Of a stretch of DNA of 10,370 nucleotides, positions 1 through 7,930 are shown one piece after another; within the stretch, counting starts at the first letter, position 1; every line of letters begins with the position of its first letter. The translations under genes and the position numbers were made by a program. Source of the stretch: Saccoglossus kowalevskii. Taxonomy: Eukaryota > Hemichordata > Enteropneusta > Harrimaniidae. Location of the stretch: the NCBI RefSeq assembly GCF_000003605.2, contig NW_003107595.1:5193-15562 (forward strand), given 5' to 3'. A model generated the notes under the pieces. The model was not told the DNA's origin and ran no database searches. It worked only from the letters and a program-made list of their open reading frames with translations.

Positions 1-62
1 GCAGCAAGTAGCATTATTGCCTTCAGCTGTGCTATCTCAACTGCATAGGTTCTGTCTAACAG
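1..62 (+). CDS. Exon a (5' end outside window)
   Basis: Only the frame starting at base 2 is open; the other two hit stops (TAG at 46-48 and at 9-11). It encodes 20 residues beginning QQVALLPSAV and ending FCLT, plus the first base of a split valine codon. The donor is ACAG|gtaaaa at 63. The phase 1 end fits the acceptor at 2498-2499. Whether the exon starts at base 1 or earlier cannot be seen. Confidence 0.65.
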
Positions 63-3000
63 GTAAAATCACTATCTTATTTTTTTTTTGATTTGTGTTT
101 GAGAGAATCTCTCACTTGTAAATCTATAATATATCCTAAATTCAATGATTTATTTCTTGTATGAAAGATGTAGAGTAAACCACTGATTAATAGTTTAATT
201 TTGAACTTACTCTCAGCGTTTAATTAGTTATTAGGCAGTTTTGCAGTTTGCAAGAAAAGTAATTTGTAGCTTAAGTCCCTAAAGTATATTTCTCTTGTTT
301 TAACGCAAGAGTCATTTGCAGGAATTATAAATTGTTAAGCAAAATAGATATTCTGATAGGTTAGAAAAATAGATATACATGTTGTACTTGGTGTTTCAAA
401 TAGTGCCACAGCTTTGTATACTCTGCTTTCATAAATTCATATTTTTTTCATTCAGACACCAGTTTATTTATGAATTTTTTTTACAGTGCTGTAAATAGCA
501 GGTCATTTTTTTATCACCTGGTCAAAGAAAATAACCATCTGTTGTGGCATTATCATTGCCCTGCTGTGTTTGGTTTACAGATAAGAGGGTCAATTTTTTA
601 ATTTTCCTGTTCTATTGTATTTGCAATGCTGCAGTGTGTAATGGTATTTGAATGGGTGGGTGGAAAACTAGAAATTCGGCCTTATTAAATGTACTGGGAC
701 TACTGTAAAATAATTTATATTAGCTAGAATTAATATTTACTGAGAAGGCATTTGGGCCATTTTGCATGACATTTATTTTTTACTGAATTTTGATGAGTTG
801 AATGCAAAACATATGAAAAAAAGTATTTTCACTGATTCATTCTTTCAGCGAAAAAATAAAGTACTAAATAGTATTGGCATGTCACTTTTGTTCTACTGTA
901 CTGTAAAATACTCTTAAAATGAATTATAAGAATATTAATTTATCTAAAGTACTACAATCTGATTGTGAGAGCAAGCTTTATTTTGAATTCATGAAATTAC
1001 AGGGCAATTAAATTACCTACAATAACTTGTTTTACAGTAAAAATGTGCAGTTGTTTTCCACATATAATAATCAGAGTTACTATAAAATAGGTAATTTAAA
1101 CCCAAAATTACCAGTAACTGTGTCATTACAAGAATATTTTTCAACTACATTTTGTATTTCAAGTTCTTACTAGACATAGATTCTTATTTATATTTCTCTC
1201 CAATGAAATGGTGCAAATGTTGACAGATTAATTAAAACACAGTAAATAGTAGTGAGTGTTAAAATGCAGGTGATTATGGAGTGAAAGGTTTACTTGGCAT
1301 GTGATTCTGTTACTTTTATGGAGGCATTCAGGAGACTATATTGTGCAGTAGTGCATTGACTATTTCTATTGTTGTACTTGACAATTGGTTTATGTAAATT
1401 AACCCGCCCACTAATCATTTACATAACAGTCACTAACAGTCGTAACAGTCACTGTTAATGATTGTCAGTGGTCACCTGATTCAAATACTTGTATACTGTA
1501 GAATACTTTACTGTAGAATATTTTATACGCTATTTTCGCTGAAGGGAAGATTCCGTGAAAATAAAATCCAGCGAATATACTTTTTTTCCTATATTTCACA
1601 TCAAACTCATCAAAAATCAGTGAAAATAAATTCCATACAAAACGCCCAAAAAGCCTTTTCAGCGAAAATAAAGTATTCCACAGTAACAGCAAGTATAATG
1701 TACAGAGATGGTGATCGTTACACCTGTCCAAGGTTGTTCATGCAAGCTTCAACATTTTATTTAAACATGCATGTAACTGCTTTATTTTTATTTAACCTGT
1801 TGTGTTGACACTGCTATAGGGTGCACAGGTACACAAGTGTTTCCATGTACTTTTTCTATATTTATGTGCCTGGGGATCAAAGTTCATGGCTGGGATATAT
1901 AAAATAAATATGTGGCACACTCTTATGGAAAGTGCTGTACTACCGTATTTGCTCTATTAGTGCATTTCTAGGTAATATAAACCCAAAAATCAGATTTGTT
2001 ATGATCCACTAATTATTATTTTGGACCATGGAAACATGTAATATATATAAGCGTATGCTCTTCTTTGGTAATGGTACTTTACATAATTAATGCAATCAGC
2101 AAGCCCGTCATTTTGAATGAGTGTGTGGTCACAGTTATGTCGCTTGAAGGCTTATTAAATATTTGAATTTGAATAAAAGCTGATGAACAGTATTCACATA
2201 TTGTTATAAATACTCGTGTTCATAAACTAAAATACAGCATTCTGCCTTTCACTTTTTTCAGTGTGTTTTATATTCTGATTTTCTTTTGAAATGATTAGTT
2301 ATAACTTTCTGTAGTTAAGCACATGAACTTAATTTCTCAGTTACCAGTCAAAAAAAAATAGCAGAACTAAGACCCAGTGATTAATCAATGCATTTAGCGT
2401 TAATGAATAAAATAATCGACCAAGTTTTTTTCATCTCTCGATGCAACCAGATTCATGTTATTCACAATTACCATATCTGTACCCCTGTGTATTTTACAGT
2501 AGCTGTATCCAGTAAAGTTTGGATTCCTGTACTATCACCTCAGGTTGTACGTTCACACGAAACTGTGAAAATGACGAAAGAAAGAAAAAACAGAAGACGT
2601 GAGGTCGTTGCTGAGGATGTCACAGATAGTTTCCGTCCACCATATTCAGTACAGGTCAGTTTTGATTCAGTCACATGATCACTTGGACATACCGGTACTA
2701 TAAAACATGTTTGTTTTTTTAGCTAATCTTTAATTCTGCTAATTCAAGATGTTGCTAATTTAAAAGACAGTATATTCGCACAATAAGTTCTTTGGGACTT
2801 CAGCTGAATTAAGATTCTGTTACTGCAGAATACTTTATTTTCGTTTGGAATTAATTTTCGCTGAAGGAATGATTCGGTGAAAAAAATTCATTGAATATAC
2901 CTTTTTTCCTATATTTTACATTCAACTTGACACAAATCAGTGAAAATAAATTCCATACAAAACACCCAAAAAGTCTATTCAGCAAAAAATAATTTCAGCT

Positions 3001-6000
3001 AAAAAAAAGTATTTTACAGTAATTCATTAAATAAATCAAATTTGTTAAAATGGCATGTAGCTATTTAAATATATCTTGCTGTATACCATATAGCTGGGGT
3101 GATGGGGCTTTGTCACTTGCCTAAAAACTAAACCATGAGCCATTTTGATTTTACATACTACCGGTAGTAACTGCTTCTTTCGAGCAACCAACCTGGACAA
3201 GTATTTTTTGAGATCTGTGCCTCTCTATTGTGCCATTCCTCGTAATTATATTGTTGTATGATTGGAACCGAAGACATGTAATTTAATTACAGTCATCAGA
3301 GTTTAAAAAGCCATGGACACCGATGGGAAAGTCTTGTTTTGTCACACTGAAAATGAGAGAGGAGTCTCAACAACCAGAGATGTCTGCATTTGTGAAAGAA
3401 ATCGTCTTGAGAAGACGTCAGTCTGCGGAGGACAGTGCTGACTCAAATGAAGAAGAGATCAAACTGACCAAGAGAGTGAGTAATAGGTGATATTTCACTC
3501 ACTGTGGCATCTCGCATATTGTGTGAAACGTGCAAACCGAACGTCTGATTAGCACAGGTCTCACAGTGAACTAAAAATGGTCTCTTCTACCCTATTTAGC
3601 ATTTAGTATCAGTATTTAGAAAAATTGGAAAGTACTGGTAATATTGGTTTGATTATTTTTTTAAATAAAAATGGTCATAGTGATGAAAGTAGAACATTCT
3701 CATTCTTCTTGACATTGCAATTTATTTTCATAGTTACTGTAATGCGGAAAATGTTATCATCCATTGCATTGGGTAGTCACTGGAATGGATGTCAAGTACA
3801 TAAACCATGGGGTTCTTTACTTGGAAAGTTCTTCAATATTTTTGTAAATACCAGAAAAGGTATAAAATAGTGAACATTTCTATCAGTGAAAATGATATAA
3901 AGTGTTGATACATATACTGGGTTTAATAGTGATATATCATTACAGTCACACTTCATTGTATATGATACATGTATTGAAGTAACCAAGTCGACACTGCATC
4001 CTATGCTCAAAATGTCCCAAAACTGTGAGCACAAGCTGAATAATTGTTTTGCTTGCTTCAGTGTAACTTGGTTATGAATTTAACTGGCTGAATACAAGAT
4101 TCAAAGTCAGTGGAGTGATAACTGACTTTTGTATTCGAACAAATCAAGATTTTTATTCTGTAACTCTCATTAGTTCTGTATTGTATGAATGCTAATAACT
4201 TTTTAATAAAATTTTTGTCTTGATTTCAGACATGGTGTGCTGCTCCTTTTAGTAAATCTTCCAGTTCATGTAATCTTCAACAAACACATTTACGGTCCTC
4301 ACCACGAAGATCAAATAAGAAGAAAACCAAAAACCCACTACAAAGAGCCAAATGGATTTTAAAAGGTATGTACAAGTGTGTTAAATCGTGGCGTTAATTA
4401 CGCTAGCATTACCTCAGTGTTTTCACCCTGAAGATAAATATTATGGCATTTTAAGCAGCTTTAGTTTTGCAGGGAGAAAACACACAAGTCAGTGAAATTT
4501 TGTAAAAGTGATTGGAGGGTCTTACATGTATGACATGGGAGCGTCAGGGTCTTTCGTAAATTTTTGTATGCTATGAAATCATCAAAATGCAAAAATTCCT
4601 AGTGCTGAAAATTAATGGTGTTAAAATACCTATTTGTCTGCCGGGTGGATATGATAAAAGAAAACATTTCTGATTTCATTTCTTTGGCAGTTAAAAAAAT
4701 GTATGTACTTAAATTTTGTGTAATTTATCTAATATATTTTTCTCATTTTTTTATTCATTTTCAGATTCAAGGCACCATATAGCTGATGCATGGCAGAGAA
4801 TCTCACATCTTGTTACCGAGGGTGAATTGGAAAAGTGCAATGCTAAACTAAATGTAAAGTACAACAGAACAATTTAAAATAATGTATAAAGTACGCTATT
4901 AAAAATACATCTCCAATAGAAGCACAAATAAATCAAAAAACTCTCAGACTGTCTTTTACTTGCATTGCATACTGAATTATAAAACAATGACATATTTTTG
5001 CCTTAGATACACTTATGTCATTTATTTCATATACACTAATCATAGAGCAAATATGATATTGTTTACTGGATTAAAAAGATTATTTATTTCGACATTTGAT
5101 ACACACCATTTACCTAATCATAATGCTACTCGTAGAGCAAATACATGTAATTTACATAAGCGCATACCATACTACTACTGAAAAATCTGTATTAGAAGCC
5201 AAGTTTTCTATTGAAATTGTATATTGCAATTGAAGGGATGCAGCTTCTATTAGAGCATCTACACATATGAGAAATGGTGAATTTTTGGTTCTCGATTGTT
5301 CAAAAAGAATACAGATTTTACGATAATAGAGCAAATGATGTACATACCATCGGTATATGAATACATTTTTGTTTACCACACTGACATCATCTACTTATAT
5401 TTTAGTATCCATTTGATTACACTTATTTTTCACATTCTTCTCATTTAACAAAATGAATGTGTTTGTGTTCTCTAGGGACACAGTGAAGTCTGGCTGTATT
5501 GCAATCTTGGTGATGCTGAAAAGGTAGGTGTATACATCTTATGTAACAAATACTGTGAATTATACTATATTGATATTTTATCATCTTTAATTGGGTTTTG
5601 AAGTTTATGGATTTTAATTTTAATTGTTCTCACGGATTTTACTTGTCAGCAAAAAAATTCAATTAAATCCATTATTGTCATCAGAAACTTGAAGAAAATG
5701 TCTCAAGGCAAGGTTTGTCAACATCTGAGCACAACATTCTTGGCAGCTACAGTAAAGTATGAAAGCTGTTTTTCCCTTTCATTTTGGCTATCCATTGGAC
5801 CTTTCAGCTGGCAATGTATTAAAAGGACAGCATTTAAATCTCATTTGAACAAACAATGTACTTTACAGATGATATTTCTTATCTTGCTATGAAAAAGAGG
5901 ATGACAATGATATATACAAGTTCTGTCATTTTTAAACTCCCAAAAATTCTAAACTTTATATTTTCTTTATTCCCAGGTTGCTGAAATCTTACAAGAAAAG

Positions 6001-6078
6001 TTACTTGTCAGATCAGGGAAATCAGGATCTTTAGGATCATGGACATTAAATTATAAACAATACGTGTTATCCAGTTGA
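1..6078 (+). CDS. 3' part of an unrecognised split nuclear-type protein gene (seven exons, 257 residues visible)
   Basis: Seven segments each end in GT and begin after AG at exon-intron borders, and their phases agree at all six junctions (1, 0, 0, 1, 0, 0), giving one open frame to TGA 6076-6078. The N-terminal part lies upstream of the window. Visible features are a basic cluster encoded around 2577-2610 (KERKNRRR), a second around 4311-4335 (RRSNKKKTK), and proline-directed sites (LSPQ in exon 2, PWTPMGK in exon 3, SSPRR in exon 4), of which SPRR fits a CDK-type S-P-x-R. The middle is low in hydrophobic residues and rich in Ser, Glu and Lys, so probably disordered. The last 80 residues (exons 5-7) are more balanced, with Trp, Tyr and Leu, and could form a small folded domain. 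There is no membrane segment. I infer a nuclear protein; I do not recognise the family and assign no function. Confidence 0.75.
701..873 (-). mobile_element. Family A inverted-repeat element, diverged copy in inverted orientation
   Basis: It begins TACTGTAAAATAATTTA and ends near AAATAAAGTACTA..AGTA. Read on the minus strand it lines up through its whole length with the copies at 1494-1685 and 2820-3022. Shared blocks on the plus strand here include GAAGGCATTTGGGC, TTTTGATGAGTT, GAAAAAAAGTAT and TTTCAGCGAAAA. It is too short to encode a transposase, so it would be a non-autonomous (MITE-like) element. Confidence 0.6.
899..1039. mobile_element. Short element with family A-like ends
   Basis: A perfect 10-bp inverted repeat, TACTGTAAAA at 899-908 and TTTTACAGTA at 1030-1039, bounds 141 bp. 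The ends match those of family A, but I see no internal similarity to it. It is either a related MITE or a chance pairing of common AT-rich words. Confidence 0.35.
1424..1457. repeat. Three TAACAGT words plus an inverted copy
   Basis: TAACAGT occurs at 1424-1430, 1434-1440 and 1443-1449, spaced 10 and 9 bp. The last is followed at once by its inverse, ACTGTTA, at 1451-1457, making a 15-bp palindrome with one central base. The near-helical spacing would fit a factor-binding cluster (TAACAG resembles a MYB-type core), but that is inference. Confidence 0.35.
1494..1685 (+). mobile_element. Family A inverted-repeat element
   Basis: The left end TACTGTAGAATACTTTA (1494-1510) is partly duplicated just inside (1511-1525). 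The right end AAATAAAGTATTCCACAGTA is its approximate reverse complement, and the inner arms ATTTTCGCTGAA and TTCAGCGAAAAT also pair. The interior 1572-1661 is about 86 per cent identical to 2892-2981 by direct comparison. There is no transposase; it is MITE-like. Confidence 0.75.
1947..1986. repeat. Family B end, fragment in intron 1
   Basis: ATTTGCTCTATTAG at 1947-1960 matches 6748-6761, and TATAAACC follows in both about 20 bases later. A related AGGTAAT..TAAACCCAAAA stretch also occurs at 1089-1110. Confidence 0.4.
2500..2654 (+). CDS. Exon b, basic linker
   Basis: The acceptor is tattttacag (AG 2498-2499) and the donor is ACAG|gtcagt at 2655. The two leading bases complete a valine codon, then 51 codons follow, ending SVQ in phase 0. 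It contains LSPQ and a strongly basic run (KERKNRRR) of nuclear-localisation type, followed by an acidic patch (EDVTD). The frame is also open into both flanking introns (2388-2678), so openness alone does not set the borders; splice sites and phase do. Confidence 0.8.
2820..3022 (+). mobile_element. Family A inverted-repeat element
   Basis: It runs from TTACTGCAGAATACTTT to AAAGTATTTTACAGTAA, with outer ends forming an imperfect inverted repeat. It has the same orientation as the copy at 1494-1685 and shares with it an exact 23-base block at 2936-2958. It lies mid-intron, away from the splice sites. Confidence 0.75.
3156..3169. repeat. Perfect 14-bp palindrome around TACCGGTA
   Basis: TACTACCGGTAGTA is fully self-complementary. 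Its core TACCGGTA also occurs at 2690-2697, 6467-6474 and 9734-9741, four exact copies in a window where about 0.1 would be expected from base composition (rough estimate). Confidence 0.5.
3293..3475 (+). CDS. Exon c, WTP motif and acidic-basic segment
   Basis: The acceptor is tttaattacag (AG 3291-3292) and the donor is AGA|gtgagt at 3476, a near-perfect consensus. Exactly 61 codons in phase 0 encode FKKPWTPMGKSCF near the start, a triple-arginine stretch in the middle and a Ser/Asp/Glu-rich run before the end. The PWTPMGK stretch, with Trp, Pro and a proline-directed Thr, looks like a short linear motif and would be the best seed for a homology search. Without splicing the frame stops at TGA 3488-3490. 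Confidence 0.85.
3476..4229 (+). other. Intron 3 (754 bp)
   Basis: AT-rich intron. Its distal part holds a hairpin-forming dispersed repeat (4090-4157) that recurs in the 3' UTR at 6829-6902. The open frames at 3625-3870 and 3792-4034 have no coding character. Confidence 0.7.
4090..4157. repeat. Dispersed hairpin repeat, copy 1 (intron 3)
   Basis: AAAGTCAGT (4103-4111) and ACTGACTTT (4121-4129) form a perfect 9-bp stem around a 9-base loop, and GAATACAA (4090-4097) pairs further out with TTGTATTC (4129-4136). A block of 25 bases at 4098-4122 is identical to 6829-6853, and 4127-4155 matches 6874-6902 at 27 of 29 positions. Confidence 0.6.
4230..4365 (+). CDS. Exon d, Ser-rich with NLS-like cluster
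   Basis: The acceptor is cttgatttcag (AG 4228-4229) and the donor is AAAAG|gtatgt at 4366. It has 45 codons plus the first base of a split Asp codon. The start is Ser-rich, then SSPRRSNKKKTKN provides a basic cluster preceded by a CDK-type SPRR site, and it ends AKWILK. The acceptor has a good pyrimidine tract. Confidence 0.85.
4366..4764 (+). other. Intron 4 (399 bp)
   Basis: AT-rich intron with a GTATGT donor and a T-rich acceptor tract. No repeat or gene is recognised in it. Confidence 0.7.
4765..4853 (+). CDS. Exon e, predicted helical segment
   Basis: The acceptor is attttcag (AG 4763-4764) after a T-rich tract and the donor is AAT|gtaaag at 4854. Two bases complete the split Asp codon, then 29 codons follow, including ADAWQRISHLV and EGELEKCNAKLN, which look amphipathic helical. 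If this intron were retained, the frame would add eight residues and stop at TAA 4875-4877, with an AATAAA at 4927-4932. Confidence 0.8.
5043..5062. repeat. Family B end, fragment in intron 5
   Basis: Exact 20-bp match to 7026-7045, the right end of the family B candidate. Further copies of its first ten bases lie at 5133-5142 and 5327-5336, on either side of the family C element. Confidence 0.5.
5182..5319 (-). mobile_element. Family C inverted-repeat element, copy 1
   Basis: A perfect 12-bp terminal inverted repeat, AAAATCTGTATT (5182-5193) and AATACAGATTTT (5308-5319), bounds 138 bp. Its reverse complement aligns with the element at 10032-10148, sharing CATTTCTCATATGTGTA, then TAATAGAA, TTTCAATA and the ends. 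It has no coding capacity and is MITE-like. Confidence 0.75.
5476..5523 (+). CDS. Exon f, 48-bp small exon
   Basis: The acceptor is tgttctctag (AG 5474-5475) and the donor is AAAG|gtaggt at 5524. The 16 codons in phase 0 (GHSEVWLYCNLGDAEK) keep the frame whether the exon is included or skipped. The VWLYC stretch looks like a beta strand running into a helix that continues in exon g. Confidence 0.75.
5524..5976 (+). other. Intron 6 (453 bp)
   Basis: AT-rich intron between exons f and g. The open frame at 5689-5892 lies wholly inside it and looks non-coding. No repeat is recognised. Confidence 0.65.
5977..6078 (+). CDS. Terminal coding exon g
   Basis: The acceptor is ctttattcccag (AG 5975-5976). 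The 33 codons begin VAEILQEKLLV and end YKQYVLSS, followed by TGA at 6076-6078. With exon f it forms an apparent small domain: strand (VWLYC), helix (EKVAEILQEKLLV), loop, strand (SWTLNYKQYVL). A 26-bp minisatellite begins 15 bases after the stop. Confidence 0.8.
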   Translation, partial: VAEILQEKLLVRSGKSGSLGSWTLNYKQYVLSS

Positions 6079-6093
6079 ACATAATATGCAGTC

Positions 6094-6415
6094 GTGACCA
6101 ACCAATATATTAACCAGTGGTTACCAACCAATATATTAACCAGTGGTTATCAAGCAATATATTAACCAGTGGTTATCAAGAAATATATTAACCAGTGGTT
6201 ACCAACCAATATATTAACCAGTGGTTATCAAGCAATATTTTAACCAGTGGTTACCAAGAATATATTAACCAGTGGTTACCAACCAATATATTAACCAGTG
6301 GTTACCAAAATATATTAACCAGCAGTTACCAACCAATATATTAACCAGTGGTTACCAACCAATATATTAACCAGCAGTTACCAACCAATATATTAACTAG
6401 TGGTGACCAACCAAT
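6094..6415 (+). repeat. 26-bp minisatellite of 12 units, immediately after the stop codon
   Basis: The word TAACC (TAACT in the last unit) starts at 6111, 6137, 6163, 6189, 6215, 6241, 6266, 6292, 6316, 6342, 6368 and 6394, so the period is 26 with single units of 25 and 24. Both edges carry GTGACCAACCAAT (6094-6106, 6403-6415). Each unit holds TAACCA and TGGTTA, exact complements one base apart, and a self-complementary AATATATT. Unit variants (ATCAAG versus ACCAAC; GTGG versus GCAG) recur every two or three units, suggesting growth by block duplication. Confidence 0.95.
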
Positions 6416-6747
6416 GCTAGTTATGAAAGTTGTAATGAACTGACAACTGCAGATATGCTTTGAACTTACCGGTAATTCTAAACCAACCTGTGCTAGGTTG
6501 ACCTTGCAATACCATTCCTTGCGAGTGGCTACATTGACTGAAATGTCTTATTTTTTTATTTGTCTGACTGTAAGTTATAGCACCCTCTATGGCACACTGT
6601 ATGACCTTTTACACATGAGATTATAATAATATTAGAATTCAATTTCCTTTTATTGAAATAATGTTAAATTTTCAATGATTGACATGTACATAATGTAATA
6701 AGTTAAGTATGATCATTTGATGTCATTCTGTTTACAGAAAATACTGC

Positions 6748-7035
6748 ATTTGCTCTATTAGAAACACATGCTGTATAAACCTAATGTATTTGGTATATAC
6801 TGAATATATCAATTTAGAGCAAATAAAAGATTCAAAGTCAGTGGAGTGATAACAAACTTTAACAATAACTGGCTTTTGTATTTGAACAAATCAAGGTTTT
6901 TAGTAAAATATCATATTTATTCTATCAAAAAAGTGCAATCTTGATAGAAGTGCATGTAATACAAAAACTGCTTGTATTGTATATTTTTACCAAAAACACA
7001 CATATCTAAGCACATGCGCTCCTCGTAGAGCAAAT
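6748..7035. mobile_element. Family B candidate element bounded by ATTTGCTCTA
   Basis: ATTTGCTCTA at 6748-6757 and its reverse complement TAGAGCAAAT at 7026-7035 face each other across 288 bp. A further internal copy lies at 6815-6824. The right end extends as TAGAGCAAATATGATATTGT, an exact 20-bp match to 5043-5062. The left end shares TTTGCTCTATTAG, then TATAAACC, with 1948-1982. It is non-coding; the borders are uncertain. Confidence 0.45.
6829..6902. repeat. Dispersed hairpin repeat, copy 2 (3' UTR)
   Basis: Second copy of the repeat at 4090-4157. Here about 16 extra bases separate the two conserved blocks, so the 9-bp stem is lost. It sits inside the stretch bounded by the family B words at 6748-6757 and 7026-7035. 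Confidence 0.6.
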
Positions 7036-7602
7036 ATGATATTGTAAAACTACTTCTTAGATGACTGCTGTAAATATTGTATTATTTTTAAGACTGAATA
7101 TTATTTATTAATCTTGTAAGTTATTTTATGTAAAATATAATTTGTATTCAGTCGTTTGTGAACAATTTAATTGGTATCTACAAAAATTGCTACATCACTT
7201 TATTGATTGCATGCATTTATAGATGATGGATTTTATTTATTTTTTTACACCTTTGAAAATCAATAGAAAACTTTGCGCACACATACACACGTTTTAGGGT
7301 GTAACATAAACTTGCACGTGAGATATTATGCTTTTTGTATCAATTGCAGTTACAAAAATAAAATTCCCTTTCATTGAATATCTGTAATATGACATGTTTG
7401 TATTACATGAGAAAGCAGGTATATTTCAATACCCCCAGTCTTGCTATTTCCAGAAAAGTAGTCTATGATATGAATTTTTGAAATACAGTTTTCTATAAAA
7501 AACCTACTCAGATTGATTGATATTTCTATTTGGAAATATAACACACAGTCTGTTTCGAAAAAAAAGTTGTATTATTCAAATGTACATGTATGGCTTTATG
7601 TA

Positions 7603-7664
7603 TGACCTCTAAAAGTCACACATCCTGGCACTTTGACCCATAAAGGTCATACATCCTGGAATTT
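7603..7664 (+). repeat. 31-bp tandem duplication
   Basis: 7603-7633 and 7634-7664 match at 25 of 31 positions and share ACATCCTGG and the leading TGACC. No larger array is present. Confidence 0.6.
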
Positions 7665-7930
7665 TCTGGGGTTATTGCCATATAACAGCGATTATTTAGA
7701 ATACTATATTTCTGTTTTTATGTTTGGCTGTTATTGAACTTCAATGACAATTGTACTTTTTAGTAATTATTTAGAAATTCTCATTTATAATGAATTTATA
7801 GCCCCATCCTCCAAAATCTACAAGAATATGTGACCTTCAGGGATCAAGCAGAATGCCTATTATAATTGAACTGTATTTATCAAATATATGGTAGGTTTGG
7901 CCCTATCAACAGTAAAAAAGATACTGCACA

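Larger units (their letters stand above)
63..2499 (+). other. Intron 1 (2437 bp)
   Basis: AT-rich intron with no credible exon or RNA gene. It holds three members or relatives of inverted-repeat family A (701-873, 899-1039, 1494-1685), a cluster of TAACAGT words at 1424-1457 and one copy of the family B word at 1947-1956. The open frames at 1458-1808 (plus) and 1465-1731 (minus) fall over the element at 1494-1685 and are not genes. Confidence 0.6.
2655..3292 (+). other. Intron 2 (638 bp)
   Basis: It contains the best preserved family A element (2820-3022), a TACCGGTA word at 2690-2697 and a perfect 14-bp palindrome at 3156-3169. Nothing coding is seen. Confidence 0.7.
4854..5475 (+). other. 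Intron 5 (622 bp)
   Basis: It contains a family C inverted-repeat element (5182-5319) flanked by copies of the family B word TAGAGCAAAT at 5043-5052, 5133-5142 and 5327-5336. This arrangement suggests one small element inserted into the remains of another. Confidence 0.7.

Noticed and set aside
1458-1808. Open frames on both strands at 1458-1808 and 1465-1731 as genes
   Set aside because: Both run across the family A inverted-repeat element and AT-rich intron sequence; the protein compositions look like translated non-coding DNA.
2388-2678. A stand-alone 96-residue gene
   Set aside because: It is exon 2500-2654 plus chance-open intron on both sides; splice sites and phase agreement with the other exons explain the coding part.
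3625-4034. Open frames 3625-3870 (plus) and 3792-4034 (minus)
   Set aside because: They lie inside intron 3, overlap on opposite strands and show no motif or splice support.
4960-5379. Open frames 4960-5181 (plus) and 5152-5379 (minus)
   Set aside because: Both are intronic and cover family B and C element sequence.
5689-5892. Open frame in intron 6
   Set aside because: Wholly intronic, with no coding character and no neighbours in frame.
6094-6415. CRISPR array
   Set aside because: The units are directly adjacent with no unique spacers and lie in a eukaryotic gene; it is a minisatellite.
6822-6827. AATAAA as the main poly(A) signal of the gene
   Set aside because: It falls at a family B word inside a repeat and lacks a GT-rich downstream element; the site at 8230 is much better formed.
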